Positions 46,374 through 57,969 of a DNA stretch of 64,000 bases are shown piece by piece; the first letter of the stretch is position 1; every line of letters starts with the position of its first letter. The translations under genes and the position numbers were made by a program. The DNA comes from Sequoia sempervirens (taxonomy: Eukaryota > Streptophyta > Pinopsida > Cupressales > Cupressaceae): positions 568,978,656-569,042,655 of the forward strand of contig VDFB02193867.1 of NCBI GenBank assembly GCA_007258455.2, read 5' to 3'. The notes under the pieces were generated by a model that was not told the origin of the DNA, did not search any database, and saw nothing but the letters and a program-made list of their open reading frames with translations.

Positions 46374-46386
46374 AGTCTCCCCCTCT
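46374..46386 (-). other. polypurine tract of the chromovirus
   Basis: Minus-strand AGAGGGGGAGACT lies directly before the LTR start TGTAATG. Confidence 0.75.
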
Positions 46387-46757
46387 TGGATTTGATTGTC
46401 CTCAAGCAAAATGTGGTATCATCTTCCTTAATGTGCTCATGGTTGAGAGGGGTCCTAACCATCATTACAACTTAAAATTTCTTGAATTTTTCAGGTATCC
46501 AAGCTTGGAGTATACCTATCTTTGGAGGAAGGTTGTATCAATCGCTACAACTAAACTTCCTTCAAATCTTCTAGGTATCCATTCACGGGGTATACCTAAT
46601 AGGTATCGAATCTTGGGGTATACCTAGTTTTTTTGATCCTGGAGGAAGGTTGTAACAATCGTTACAACTAGACTTCCCCAAAAATATTTTAGGTATCCAA
46701 TCTTGGGGTATACCTGACTCTAATCTTGGGAGATATTTTGCTAATGATTGTGACCTT
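46387..46757 (-). repeat. chromovirus 3' UTR tandem repeat
   Basis: Three to four units of about 90-100 bp share GGTATACCCCAAGATTGGAT, GGGGAAGTCTAGTTGTAAC and GATTGTTACAACC. The last two blocks together form a near palindrome. Tat A inserted at the equivalent GTAAC in the left copy. Confidence 0.75.
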
Positions 46758-46758
46758 G

Positions 46759-47522
46759 TGCTAAAATTTGAAAAGCACCAACTTACACCCTAGACGTGCT
46801 AGAACAGACTCTTAAAGTGCTAAAATTCGAAAAGCGCTAACACAAACCTAGACATGCTACAATGGAGCCAATACGCGCTACAATGGAATAAAGAAGCGCT
46901 AAAACATGATTCTTTTGTAAAAACCCGAAAATACATTAAAAAATGAAAACGGCACAAAAACCCCAAAAAAAAGGACATACCGGAGGTCCAAACATGGTCG
47001 GCTGCTGATGTCGTCAAACACACTTGAAACGGTGAGTGTGAAAGGGAATCGACATTTTGCTCCACGTAGCACAAAATATCTCTCAAAATTTCAAAGGTCA
47101 CAATCATTAGCAAAATCTAATGATGGTTAGAAATGGTTAGGACCCCTCTCACAATCATTGGCAAAATCTAATGATGGTTAGAAATTTTGAGAGATATTTT
47201 GTGCTACGTGGAGCAAAATGCCGATTCCCTTTCACACTCACCGTTTCAAGTGTGTTTGACGACATCAGCAGCCGACCATGTTTGGACCTCCGGTATGTCC
47301 TTTTTTTTTGGGGTTTTTGTGCCGTTTTCATTTTTTAATGTATTTTCGGGTTTTTACAAAAGAATCATGTTTTAGCGCTTCTTTATTCCATTGTAGCGCG
47401 TATTGGCTCCATTGTAGCATGTCTAGGTTTGTGTTAGCGCTTTTCGAATTTTAGCACTTTAAGAGTCTGTTCTAGCACATCTAGGGTGTAAGTTGGTGCT
47501 TTTCAAATTTTAGCACTTAGGT
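46759..47522. repeat. short near-perfect inverted repeat carrying PMD exon 1
   Basis: Arms 46759-47092 and 47181-47522 (about 334 bp each) are reverse complements with one substitution and about two single-base gaps. The 88-bp spacer carries two copies of a chromovirus-3'-UTR-like piece (ATGATGGTTAG). The left arm is itself flanked by a 23-bp perfect inverted repeat (46735-46757 and 47094-47116). Both arms contain the PMD exon 1 and the start of its intron. Confidence 0.9.
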
Positions 47523-47760
47523 TATCTGTTGTAGCACTTCTCTAAAGTAGATTAGCGCATTATGATGTTTAGCACTTAGGTTAGATTTTGCAGTGCTTTA
47601 AGGATCTATTTTAGCACATTTCAAGTTTTAACGCATTTCCAGAAAATATTAGTGCTTTAACCTGATAAAATGGCACTTTTGCTTAAATGGCGCTTTGTTT
47701 GAATATAATAGCGCTTTTATCGAATGAAATGGTGCATTTCTCTATTTTAGTGTGATTTTT
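47373..47760 (+). repeat. TAGCGCTT array in PMD intron 1 (Tat B)
   Basis: About 20 motifs of TAGCGCTT type recur at 18- or 21-bp steps (multiples of three), for example at 47373 and 47394. On this strand they read in PMD sense, which is antisense to gag-pol of the same element. Confidence 0.85.
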
Positions 47761-47765
47761 CGATC

Positions 47766-48733
47766 TCATGATAGGTGAGGTTCGATCTTTTGTTGTGATG
47801 ATAATTACCCTCATGATAGGTGAGGAATAATTAGAATTGACATACCTCATGATAAGCGAGGTGTACTTTGATGTTTTGATGATGATTACCCTCGTGATAG
47901 GTGAGGAATAATTAGAATTGACGTACCTCATGATAAGCGAGGTGTACTTTGATGTTTTGATGATGATTACGCTTGTGGTAGGTGAGGAATAATTAGAATT
48001 GATGTACCTCATGATAAGTGAGGTGTACTTTGATGTTTTGATGATGATTACCCTCATGGTAGGTGAGGAATAATTAGAATTGACATACCTCATGATAAGC
48101 GAGGTGTACTTTGATGTTTTGATGATGATTATCCTCATGGTAGGTGAGGAATAATTAGAATTGACATACCTCATGATAAGCGAGGCGTACTTTGATGTTT
48201 TGATGATGATTACCCTCGTGATAGGTGAGGAATAATTAGAATTGACGTACCTCATGATAAGCGAGGTATACTTTGATGTTTTGATGATGATTACGCTCGT
48301 GGTAGGTGAGGAATAATTAGAATTGATGTACCTCATGATAAGTGAGGTGTACTTTGATGTTTTGATGATGATTACCCTCATGGTAGGTGTGGAATAATTA
48401 GAATTGACATACCTCATGATAAGCGAGGTGTACTTTGATGTTTTGATGATGATTACCCTCATGGTAGGTGAGGAATAATTAGAATTGACATACCTCATGA
48501 TAAGCGAGGTATACTTTGATGTTTTGATGATGATTACCCTCATGGTAGGTGAGGAATAATTAGAATTGATGTACCTCATGATAAGCGAGGTGTACTTTGA
48601 TGTTTTGATGATGATTACCCTCGTGGTAGGTGAGGAATAATTAGAATTGACGTACCTCATGATAAGCGAGGTGTACTTTGATGTTTTGATGATGATTACC
48701 CTCATGATAGGTGAGGTTGATTTGATGTACCTC
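47766..48733. repeat. 81-bp tandem repeat, about 11 to 12 copies
   Basis: Unit of 81 bp, each with two CCTCATGATARGYGAGG-type inverted repeats. Variant units recur in the same order (units 2-5 match units 6-9), suggesting a 324-bp higher-order unit. It lies inside PMD intron 1. The minus strand is open for 350 codons only because 81 is a multiple of three. Confidence 0.9.
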
Positions 48734-50877
48734 ATGAGATTTAATTATAATTTTCACCAAGAGCTGACTTGATTTGATATGGTATTTCGATGTTATTTTG
48801 ATGATTGACATGAATTTACTGACCTTGATTTTTGTTGTGATAATAGGAGCGATTAGGGAACCTTTAGATTCGAGAGCATTTACCTTGGACGTTTGATCTC
48901 ATTCCTAGACTGGCACAGCCTGAGACGACCATCATTACATGTTGTGGATTATCTTCTCTTCTTTACATGCCCCATATTAGGATTAATTAGGGTTTGTTGA
49001 CAGCTCTAGCTGAGAGGTGGCATAGTGAGCACAACACCTTTCACCTTCCCACTGGAGAGATGACAGTCACCCTAGAGGATGTTTGGTGGATTCTTCAGCT
49101 TTCGATTGTTGGAGATGTTTCTATATATGATTCGAGAGAGCAGGGTGGGACTGATGCTCTTCATAGAGTGTTTTAGGATGATTCGAGAGAGCAGGAGAGT
49201 GGATTCCATGGCATGCCATTGTTGATGCATATGAGACTTTGCCGATAGTACTTGCTGGTTTTATTGGTAGATTCCTTAGTCCTGATCATAGGTCTAAGGG
49301 ATTTTTAGTTGGTTGGGGCCGTGTTTTGGAGATCATGGTTGTTCATGGCACCCAATTTTCTTGGGGCATGTGTTTGCTTTCCTAGTTATATCATGATTTA
49401 CATTTAGTTGTTTATCTCAGTGGTCATAGTTTATCGGTCGGTGCTACATTGCTTCAGGTATGGGTGTGGGAGCACATAGTTGTCACACGTCCAGTTCCAG
49501 TTGGTCAGAGGCCACCCAGGAGACCATATGTATTCAGATATTCTAGCAGGTTTATCCAGTCTAGACTGGGTAAGTTAGAGTATTGGAGGAGAGTGATTGA
49601 TGATATAGAGTCCATAACATGGCATCCTTACCTAGATTGTGATCACTGGGATGATGATGATGTTCAACTACCATTTCTTTGTCAGTCGATGATTCTGATT
49701 GGTCGTGGTTGTTGGGTTTTAGAGAGATTCTTGATCAGACGTGTCCATCGAGAGTATGGGATGGTACAGGGTATGCCCCAGGGTGTCGCTCACTATGCTC
49801 GTCGGCAATCAGATACAATAGATTGGGGGCCTTGTTTGTCATATGCTGCAACAGTTCAATAGTTTTAGGATTTACAACCCTTTGTATGGGATATTCAGCA
49901 AGATATTGTCGAGGCTCCTCTTACAACTGATTACACTGAGTATTTTTCTTTGCATCCATTTCCACGCCTGACTATTCTAGATGAGCCTGGCCTATTATGC
50001 ATTGAGGAGGATGTTCCTGTCACTGGTGGTCATAGACGGAGGAGAGAGGACATTGGAGGAGTCAAGCCTAAGGTTGATGTGGGGGTAGAGGAGGATATTG
50101 AGGCAGAGGATGTGGATGTTGGTGGTGAGAGTAGCGGAGAGGAGAGCAGTAGAGATGAGAGCAGTGGAGATGAGAGATTTGATAGTGGAGAGGCTGTAGT
50201 TGGATCGGGCCCTACCTTAAATTTTCCCTGTGAGACCGTGCCTCATAAGAGGCAAGTTGTGGGAGATGTTTCAGTATGGCTGCTGCTAGCAGATCTTCAG
50301 GTGTAGTTAGAGACTGTCCAGGAGGAGCTTCTGCAGGCACAGGGTTTATTGGAGCAGACACAGGCTCAGATGCAGTCACAGGCTGAGTTACATACAAAGA
50401 CTCTTTCAGGTGTGCATGCTCAATTAGTGATAGCTCAGTCATATATTGCAACATTGACAATTGAGAGAGATGTGGTGAGATAGACAGCCGAGATAGCTCA
50501 GGCACATGTTATTTCATTGATTGCCGAGAGAGATTCGGCCAGGTTTTTAGCAGAAGGTGCTTAGGATTTGGCCGATAGATTACAAAGACTAGAAGATGGT
50601 ACTTCCTTGGCAGATTATATGCGAGAGGTTGCTCACATTGGTGAGGAGATTGAGTTCTAGAGGGAGGTATTATGATGCAATGCCATATGAGTAGAGAGTG
50701 AGCTATGTGAGGTCTCGTACGAGAAGATCATGATCCAGGATTGTTAGTGCAGGTGTTACTCAACCGTTACCCAGAGATTCTAGGGATCCCGGTCCCTCTA
50801 GCGGTAGGGGTCCAGATCCTGCTATGCCTACACCATCCGGAGCTAGCAACACATGTTGTGTCCATGATGTACTTTGA

Positions 50878-52649
50878 TTGATGTACAATCATTATTGATG
50901 TTTTATCTCTCTTCAGTTTTTAGACATCATTGTATACTTGACATTGTGATTTTGTTATATATGAGATGCAATAGATTGTATGGTCTATTATGTTCTAGTT
51001 AAATTTGCTGATGGATGCCTTTTGTTTTGATGTTCTAAATGCTATGTGATGGTTTTATTGTTATAATGGGATGCTTTGATATGGTGTTGTTTTATCAATG
51101 AGGCAACTAATGGTAATGTATGGATGCCTCGTATATGGATATATGATGTATATGGATTTATGATTATACTATTTGTGTTGTAAATATATGGATGAAAATA
51201 TGAAATGATAGTTGATGTAATAATTTGATGGAATTTATTATCAAATGGATGGATTATATGTGAATGACAAATGGGTGAATGCAATGAGTTATGATGATGA
51301 TGAATGATATAGTTATAAATGTTAAAAAAAATGATTGATGAAATGTTGATTCAAATGTTTTGAATATATGCAAATGATTATGATGATGCAACTATATGAT
51401 TATGATGTTGTTTTTGTATTTTTCAAGTATAATCAGTCTTATTTGACAAGAAGATAATTCGTTAAGGAATGATTCACCAATTTATTTTGTAACCGATACT
51501 CTGTAGGTATGACATTACTATGGATGCAGTTTACTTTTATTATGCAAATCTATATGTGGACATAGGCATTTAAACACTACTTTTGTGCTTTTGTATCATC
51601 ATTGAGCTTTAAAATGTTGAAAGTGAGTACAAGCATTAATGGTATAATGTAAACCAATGATGAATTGAGTACTACTTTCATGATTTTTGATATTGCAAGT
51701 GAACACAATTATCGAGGTATAATTAAACCCGAAATGACCTGAGCATTTCTTGCGTAAACAAACAAGAATTAACCACTTTCCTATGTGAATTCCATGATAC
51801 TTTGTAGAGCACTTCCCATGATGATTCACATAGTAATTATGATTAATTCACTGATAGTAGACAAAGAAAAATACCATTTCTTCTTCCTAGCTTCTCTAGT
51901 TCAATACATCATTGAGTTGCTCCAAAGAAATGATAACAAATATCAAAAGTACAACATATCTTGCATTTATTTATAGTATTCAATCATTCATTCAGATTTG
52001 ATCATCCATCCTGATTTTGTGATGTTTTTGTGTTTTTTGAGATTTTGGATCAAACTAACCTAAAGACCTATCCTAGGGGCCTTGGGGCCTTGATCAAAGA
52101 TTAGCCTTGCCTACGTTATAGATGCAGAGACCATGTAGTTCGACTGACACTGACTCATGTTTTTTTGGATTTTCTAAGACTGACTTTTTGACTTGTTTTT
52201 GGATTTTCTGTTGTGATATGGATGTTTGATGTGTTTCCGATGGTGATTGATGTTTCATGTTGGGTTGTGTTTTGATCACTCTTTTTGTTATTTTTTTTGT
52301 CCATTTTGTGAAGCTCAAGATTTATGTTTCCCCCAATGATCTTTAGATGTTGCCCCCAGTCCAGGGTGAGACATGACCATGTGATATGATACGATAATGG
52401 ATGTAAAATGATAGTGGAAGTGATGACCATGAAATGTGTCTAAATAGATGGGAGAGCTGATTCAAATCACAAATAGCGCATATTTCCAGGTTTTCACTAT
52501 TTTTTTTTATTGCATCTTTTCATTCTTTTTGAATTTTTTTGTATTTTTCTATCATTTTGATTTTTGTATTTTGGTGTCACCAAGATGCTTGTTTGCCAAG
52601 TTTTCATCAAGGTAACCATTTTCATAAACTAATTCATGCACTAAGTGAT
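50878..52649. other. Tat B non-coding region between PMD and pol
   Basis: No coding. It is the reverse counterpart of 40484-42283, with the conserved block at 52101-52145, boxes CCAGGTTTTCA at 52486 and a variant at 52596, and a T-rich tract between them. TTGGTGTCACCAA at 52571 is a perfect dyad. Confidence 0.7.
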
Positions 52650-53045
52650 TCAGGTATAGAATTTCCTGAGATGGATACTGTTGATAGGTTCATCAAACAA
52701 ATCCCCTTTGGGTGTGGACAATTGATATGCTCCTGAGCCATACACTGATATGATAACAAAGGGACCTAACTAGTTAGGTTCAAATTTCCCTTTCTTTTCT
52801 CTATCTTGCTAATTTTTAGGGTTTTCCTTTAGGACCAAGTCACCAACTTGAAAAATTCTAGGTTTTACCCTATGATTGTAACTTCTTGACATTCTTTGTT
52901 GGTAGGCTTTCAAATGATTTGCTGCTGGTTGACAACATTCATCTAGGAATTCCAACTCCTGTAGCCTTGAAATTCTATAATCTTCATCTGCTATGAGACC
53001 TTTTAGTGATACACAAAGTGATGGTATTTCTATCTCAATTGGTAG

Positions 53046-54344
53046 TGTAGACATCCAAATTTGGACACTTAATTTATCCAAATTTATCACTTTTCATCTA
53101 AGCATCCTCTTATCCTAGTTAATTAAGTAATATTACTATTATTTAATTAGTATCCTTAATTCTGCCAAATCCCTAAGGTATTTAATTAATAATTAAATAC
53201 CTTACCCTCCTTAATCCTCTTTTCATCAAATGAATTAAATAAATATTACATTTATTTAATTCCTCACATGTCATTTTCATCTAATCCTAATCCATCTCCT
53301 AATCTCTTCATTAAGAATGTGCACATGCCTAATCCTTGCTTAGGATGTGTCACATCCTCCAACTTTTGCAAGTTGGCTTCTAATCCTTATTAACCCCTAA
53401 TTATCTTCTAATTACTAATTAGTTAGACCTAATTAGTACCTTGGTCAACTCTCCCCATCCCCCAAGAAATTTTTAATTCCTTTTTATTCACCCTAGGCTC
53501 CTCTCTTCCCTATGTGAATTTTTAATTCACTTTTATTCCTCCTAGAATCCCCTTTTCCCATGCATCTTCTAGAACCTTTGACTTGTCACATCAAGTCACA
53601 TGTGACCAATTCCCACCTTTTTGGAGACCCTCTCTTATCCATTAGATTCTCCTATGAATATTTCTCCAACCTCTTTCTCTTTTTCCATGGAGATTTTTGA
53701 GAAATTCCAAAATTCTTCAAATATCATTTTCACTCCCACTTGGGGATAAGAAGTTCCCTTTTAAAGAAATATTCTCACTCCCTAAGGTACTTGGAAGATA
53801 CTTTTCCTTCCTCCACATCATGTACCTCTCTTCCACATCACCTACACATCATCTCACCCTTAGCCCTCTCACATTCCACATGTCAAAATGTGAGGGCTTG
53901 TGAGTCCTCAACTCACCTTAGCCCTTCATCTTGACTTTGTTGGATAGATCCCAACCATTGAATTCTCTAGAGAATTCAAGATCCTCTATAAATACCCCAT
54001 CCTCTAAGGCATTTGGGAGGAGACTTAGCCATTTTGCAACTAAATGCTGCCATTTTATGCACTCATCTAGCCATCATCATTCATCCATTTGCATCTACAT
54101 TCAAGCATATAGTCAAGACTTGCATTTAGCCATATCAAGAGCCATCAAGGAGCATACAAGTCAATCCAAATCAAGGGCCAACCAAGGAGTTTCAGCTATG
54201 AAAAGGGAGGTATATCTATTTGTCTTCATTTAACACTTTCCTCTTTGCATTTACAAATTCCTTAGGCTAATCTTGAGGTGTTTCCTTATGTTTTTCCATT
54301 GCATTTTAGTTGCTTAGAAAGGGTTAGACATTTTCGGTATCATA
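53046..54344 (+). repeat. solo LTR inserted in Tat B integrase
   Basis: It starts TGTAGACATCC and is flanked on both sides by GGTAG (53041-53045 and 54345-54349), a 5-bp target duplication. The uninterrupted site is present in Tat A at about 40085-40092, so the edges are exact. Length is 1299 bp. The last bases read ATCATA, so the expected final CA seems mutated. A TATA box (TATAAATA) lies at 53987-53994. U3 carries AT-rich inverted repeats (53115-53263). No internal region remains, so it arose by LTR-LTR recombination. Open frames at 53697-54233 are not genes. Confidence 0.9.
53987..53994 (+). promoter_or_regulatory. TATA box of the solo LTR
   Basis: TATAAATA followed by CCCC, about 940 bp from the LTR start and 350 bp from its end. 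Confidence 0.55.
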
Positions 54345-57300
54345 GGTAGAATGGCTTCTGATCCATACACCAAGGCGTATGGTGTAGCTCCTGTTGGTGT
54401 TCTGATGTTGGTTCTGTAGGCCCATAATGCAGGATTTAACTGAACATGCCAATCACGTCCACCATCGTTTACCGTCTTCTTTAGTGTTTTTAGGATTGTC
54501 TTGTTTGAGGCTTCTGCTTGTCCGTTTCCCTGTGGATAGTATGGTGTTGAAAACCGATGTTGAATATGGAATTTTTCACATAATTCCTGGACGTTCTAAT
54601 TTTTAAAAGGCCTTCCATTGTCTGAAATAATGGATTGAGGTACCCCATATCGATAGATGAGATAATTGAGTATAAAAGATGAAATTTGTTTTCTAGTGAC
54701 AGTTGTCAATGGTACTGCTTCTATCCATTTTGTGAAATACTTTGTTGCTATGATGATGAACTTGTGGCCATTTGACAAAGAAGGATGTATTTTCCCCACC
54801 AGGTCCAATCCCCATTGACAAAAGGGCCATGTGGATGTGAATGGTTGTAACTCTTGTGCTGGTGCATGAATTAGATTACCATGCATCTGACATTTCTAAC
54901 ATCTTTTAACATATTGATATGATTATTTCTCCATGTTTGGCCAATAATACCCTAAATGAAGGAGTTTCTTAGCTAGGGTTAGCCCACTGGAATGGGTCCC
55001 ACAAATACCTTCATGGACCTCTTGTAAGGATTTTTTAGATTCATGATGTTCCAGACATCGGAGAAGAGTACCATCTAAACCTCTATGGTAAAGGACATCA
55101 ACAATTAATGTATGTCATGTCAATTGACAGATAAAGTTATGTTTTTGGTTTCTAGAGACGTCAAGAGGAAGAATGTTGTCTTTGAGGTAAGTATAGATTT
55201 CTTCATATTGTGATGGTTGAATGTTGGGTATGTGGAATATGGTATGTGAATTAGGGTTATCATATGCTGGACTAGATACTTGTTCAACCATAAACTCATA
55301 TCGACCTTTTTGTTCTGGTAATTGCAAAAGGGATGCAATTGTTGCCATGGCATTTGCAACTTTGTTTTCTACCCGTGGTATTTGCTCGAACTTGATATCC
55401 ATGAAGTATTTTTTGAGATCATCTATCATCTAATTATAAGGCATAAGCTTCTCATCCTTTGTTTGATACTCGTTATTTACTTGATAAATGACAAGTTGTG
55501 AATCTCCATACACGTGCATTTTTATGATTTTCCATTCAATAGATATTTTGATGCCAAGAATCAATGCTTCATATTCAGCTATATTGTTTGTGCATGGAAA
55601 CATTAACCTATAAGATCTGGGAATGGTGTGTCCTTGAGGTGTGACAAATAGAATTCCTGCCCCCGCTCCTCTCTTTATATATGATCTGTCAAAGTATAAT
55701 CTTCATTGTTGAGTTGTAATATTCATGATGTCAGCATCTGAAAATTCAATGTGCATTGGCTGATGATCCTATAATGGAGCTTCAGCTAGTTGATCTGCTA
55801 TTACCTGTCCTTTGATGGCTCTCCTATCAACATATTGGATATCAAACTCACTCAATATCATGACCCATTTTGCAAGTTTTCCTGTTAGTGCAGCTTTATT
55901 GAGTAAGTATTTTAATGGGTCTATTTTTGCTATGAGCCTAACTGTATGAGTCAACATGTAGTGTTGCAATTTTTGAGTTGCAAATACTACTGCTAAACAA
56001 GATTTTTCTATGAATGTATAGTTTATTTCATATCTGTTGAGAGTCCTGTTGATGTAGTAAACTGCTTGTTCTTTTCCTTCAGAATCCTCTTGTGCTAATA
56101 GAGCCCCTAAAGATATTTCAGTTGTTGCAATATATAGTAATAGTGGTCTTTCTGCTATGGGTGGCATGAGTATCAGAGGTGTCACCAAATATTGCTTTAT
56201 CTGGTCAAAAGTTGTTTCACAGTTATGATCACATTTGAATGAAACATTTTTATGAAGTAGATGATTAAATGGGTGACTCTTATCTGCTAGCTGTGAGATA
56301 AATCTCCTGATGGATTCTAACTTGCCTTGTAGGGACCTTAATTGACTGATGTTTTTAGGTGGTGGCATCTCCATGATTGCCTTAATCTTAGTTGGATCCA
56401 CTTCAATACCCTTTTCTGAAACTATATAACCAAGAAGTTTTGCTGACGTCACCCCAAAGATACACTTCTTTGGGTTCAATCTTACATTGAATTTTTCCAG
56501 TCTGGTGAAGATCTTATCAAATATTTCTAGATGTCCTTCCCTAGTGTGTGATTTTGCTAAGATATCATCCACATAATCTTCCATGAAAGTATGCATCATA
56601 TCATGAAAAATTGTGGTCATTACTCACTGATATATTGCACCTGCATTTTTCAAACCAAAAGGCATGACATTCCAGCAGAATGTTCCCCAAGGGCAAGTGA
56701 ATGCCGTATTTTCTTGATCCTCAGGTGCTATTTTGATTTGATTATATCTTGAGAAGCCATCCATTATAGATAACATGGCATGTCCTATTGTTAGATCAAC
56801 AATTATGTCAATGCTGGGTAAAGGAAAATCATCCTTTGGGCATGCCTTGTTTAAATCTCTAAAGTCTGTGCATATTCTGATGCTATGATCAGGTTTGGAT
56901 ATTGGCACAATGTTTGAGATCCATTATGCATAATTTATGGATCTGATAAAGCTTGCATTTAATAAATTTTTTAGTTCAACTTTAACCAAAAGGGCGATGT
57001 GGGGATGCATCTTTCTCAATTTTTGTTTGACTGGTTTGATTCCCTTTGGTAGTGATAGATGATGCATTAGAAGTTGTGGATCTAATCCTGGCATGTCAGA
57101 ATAAGACAATGCAAAATTTATTTGTCGTCGCTCAAAGAATTTGGTGAATGTCGGCTTCTCCTATTCTATCATGGATGCTGCTAGATGTAAGATCTTTGCT
57201 TCTTCAGATGTTCCCAGATTTACATAATGTGTTGGTTCTACTAGTACTAATGATCTATCATGGTAGTGTTTTGGGAGAGTGTCAAATCTTTCATCCTTTA

Positions 57301-57969
57301 GTGCCTCAGAAAGGTTTTCACTGTTGAATACGTTCTTTATTTTTCTCTTTTCAAAATCTAATGCTACCTCAGAGAGGTTTTCATCATTAAATTTATTTTT
57401 CCTGTTATCATTTTTGCAACTAAAAGATTTGGCACCCTCTTGATGTAAAGTGTCGACATGAGTGTTATGGATTGTACTTGTATCAGTTTTGTCACAACAT
57501 AGATAATTTATGATGGCGTCATCATTTGAAAAGATTGGTATAAGACTAGGTTCTATGGGTTCCCAGTCAATAAGTTCGAGGTGCATTAATGGTAACAAGT
57601 CATCTGATTGAATAAGGTCAACTATTGTAAGTGTCATGATAGCTAGGTGGTCAAAGTTATTTGTAGGATCTTCAAGATCTATGGTGGTACTCAACTCCAA
57701 GTTTTCTGACTCACTCGATGTCTGATCATCCTCGCTTGAGTTATCAATATTTGTTGATCCCATAACAAATGTTCTAATTCCTGAACCTTGTCCCTCCTCT
57801 TTTAAGGGTGTATATGTTTGGATAATATCAATATTTTTATTAGTATATGATGTAGCAGATAAATTATCCCATTCATATTCATTTGAGTTTGTGTCAGAGC
57901 CATCTCTCATTTGTAGTATCCTTTCCACTGCTTTTTGGGTTTCTTCATCTTTTTGCTCAGTTTTGTAGC

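Larger units (their letters stand above)
45480..46757 (-). mobile_element. 3' end of a chromovirus (3' UTR and 3' LTR), inverted
   Basis: On the minus strand this is 3' UTR (46757-46374), polypurine tract and LTR (46373-45480). It is inserted in the integrase of element D; the flanking 5 bp are CCACC (45475-45479), the complement of the GGTGG before the chromovirus 5' LTR at 23967. This makes it the likely other end of that same element. Confidence 0.8.
47218..50877 (+). pseudogene. antisense PMD gene of Tat element B
   Basis: Exon 1 (47218-47292, 25 codons, MPIPFHTHRF... to GPP) ends at GTATGT and parallels the D copy (MVIPFTDHRG... to DPP). The intron (47293-48846) holds the 21-bp-spaced array and the 81-bp tandem repeat. 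Exon 2 starts at 48847 in phase. PMD: GLLTALAERWHSEHNTFHL, TGEMTVTLEDVWWILQL, later WIPWHAIVDAYETLP. A frameshift near 49200 and a 2-bp deletion near 50655 are present, plus TAG stops. An acidic/Ser linker (50060-50190), a Gln/Leu-rich coiled coil (50300-50640) and a basic Arg/Ser tail follow. The palindrome edge at 47181 removes any promoter. Confidence 0.8.

Noticed and set aside
47373..48733. CRISPR-like regular repeats
   Set aside because: This is plant retroelement DNA; motifs are 8 bp with 10-13-bp spacers or head-to-tail 81-bp units, with no unique spacers and no cas genes.
47683..48735. 350-codon open frame on the minus strand
   Set aside because: It is the 81-bp tandem repeat read through; the unit length is a multiple of three and the 27-residue repeat has no known domain.
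53697..54233. Overlapping Ser/His-rich frames
   Set aside because: They lie wholly inside the solo LTR, defined by its target duplication.
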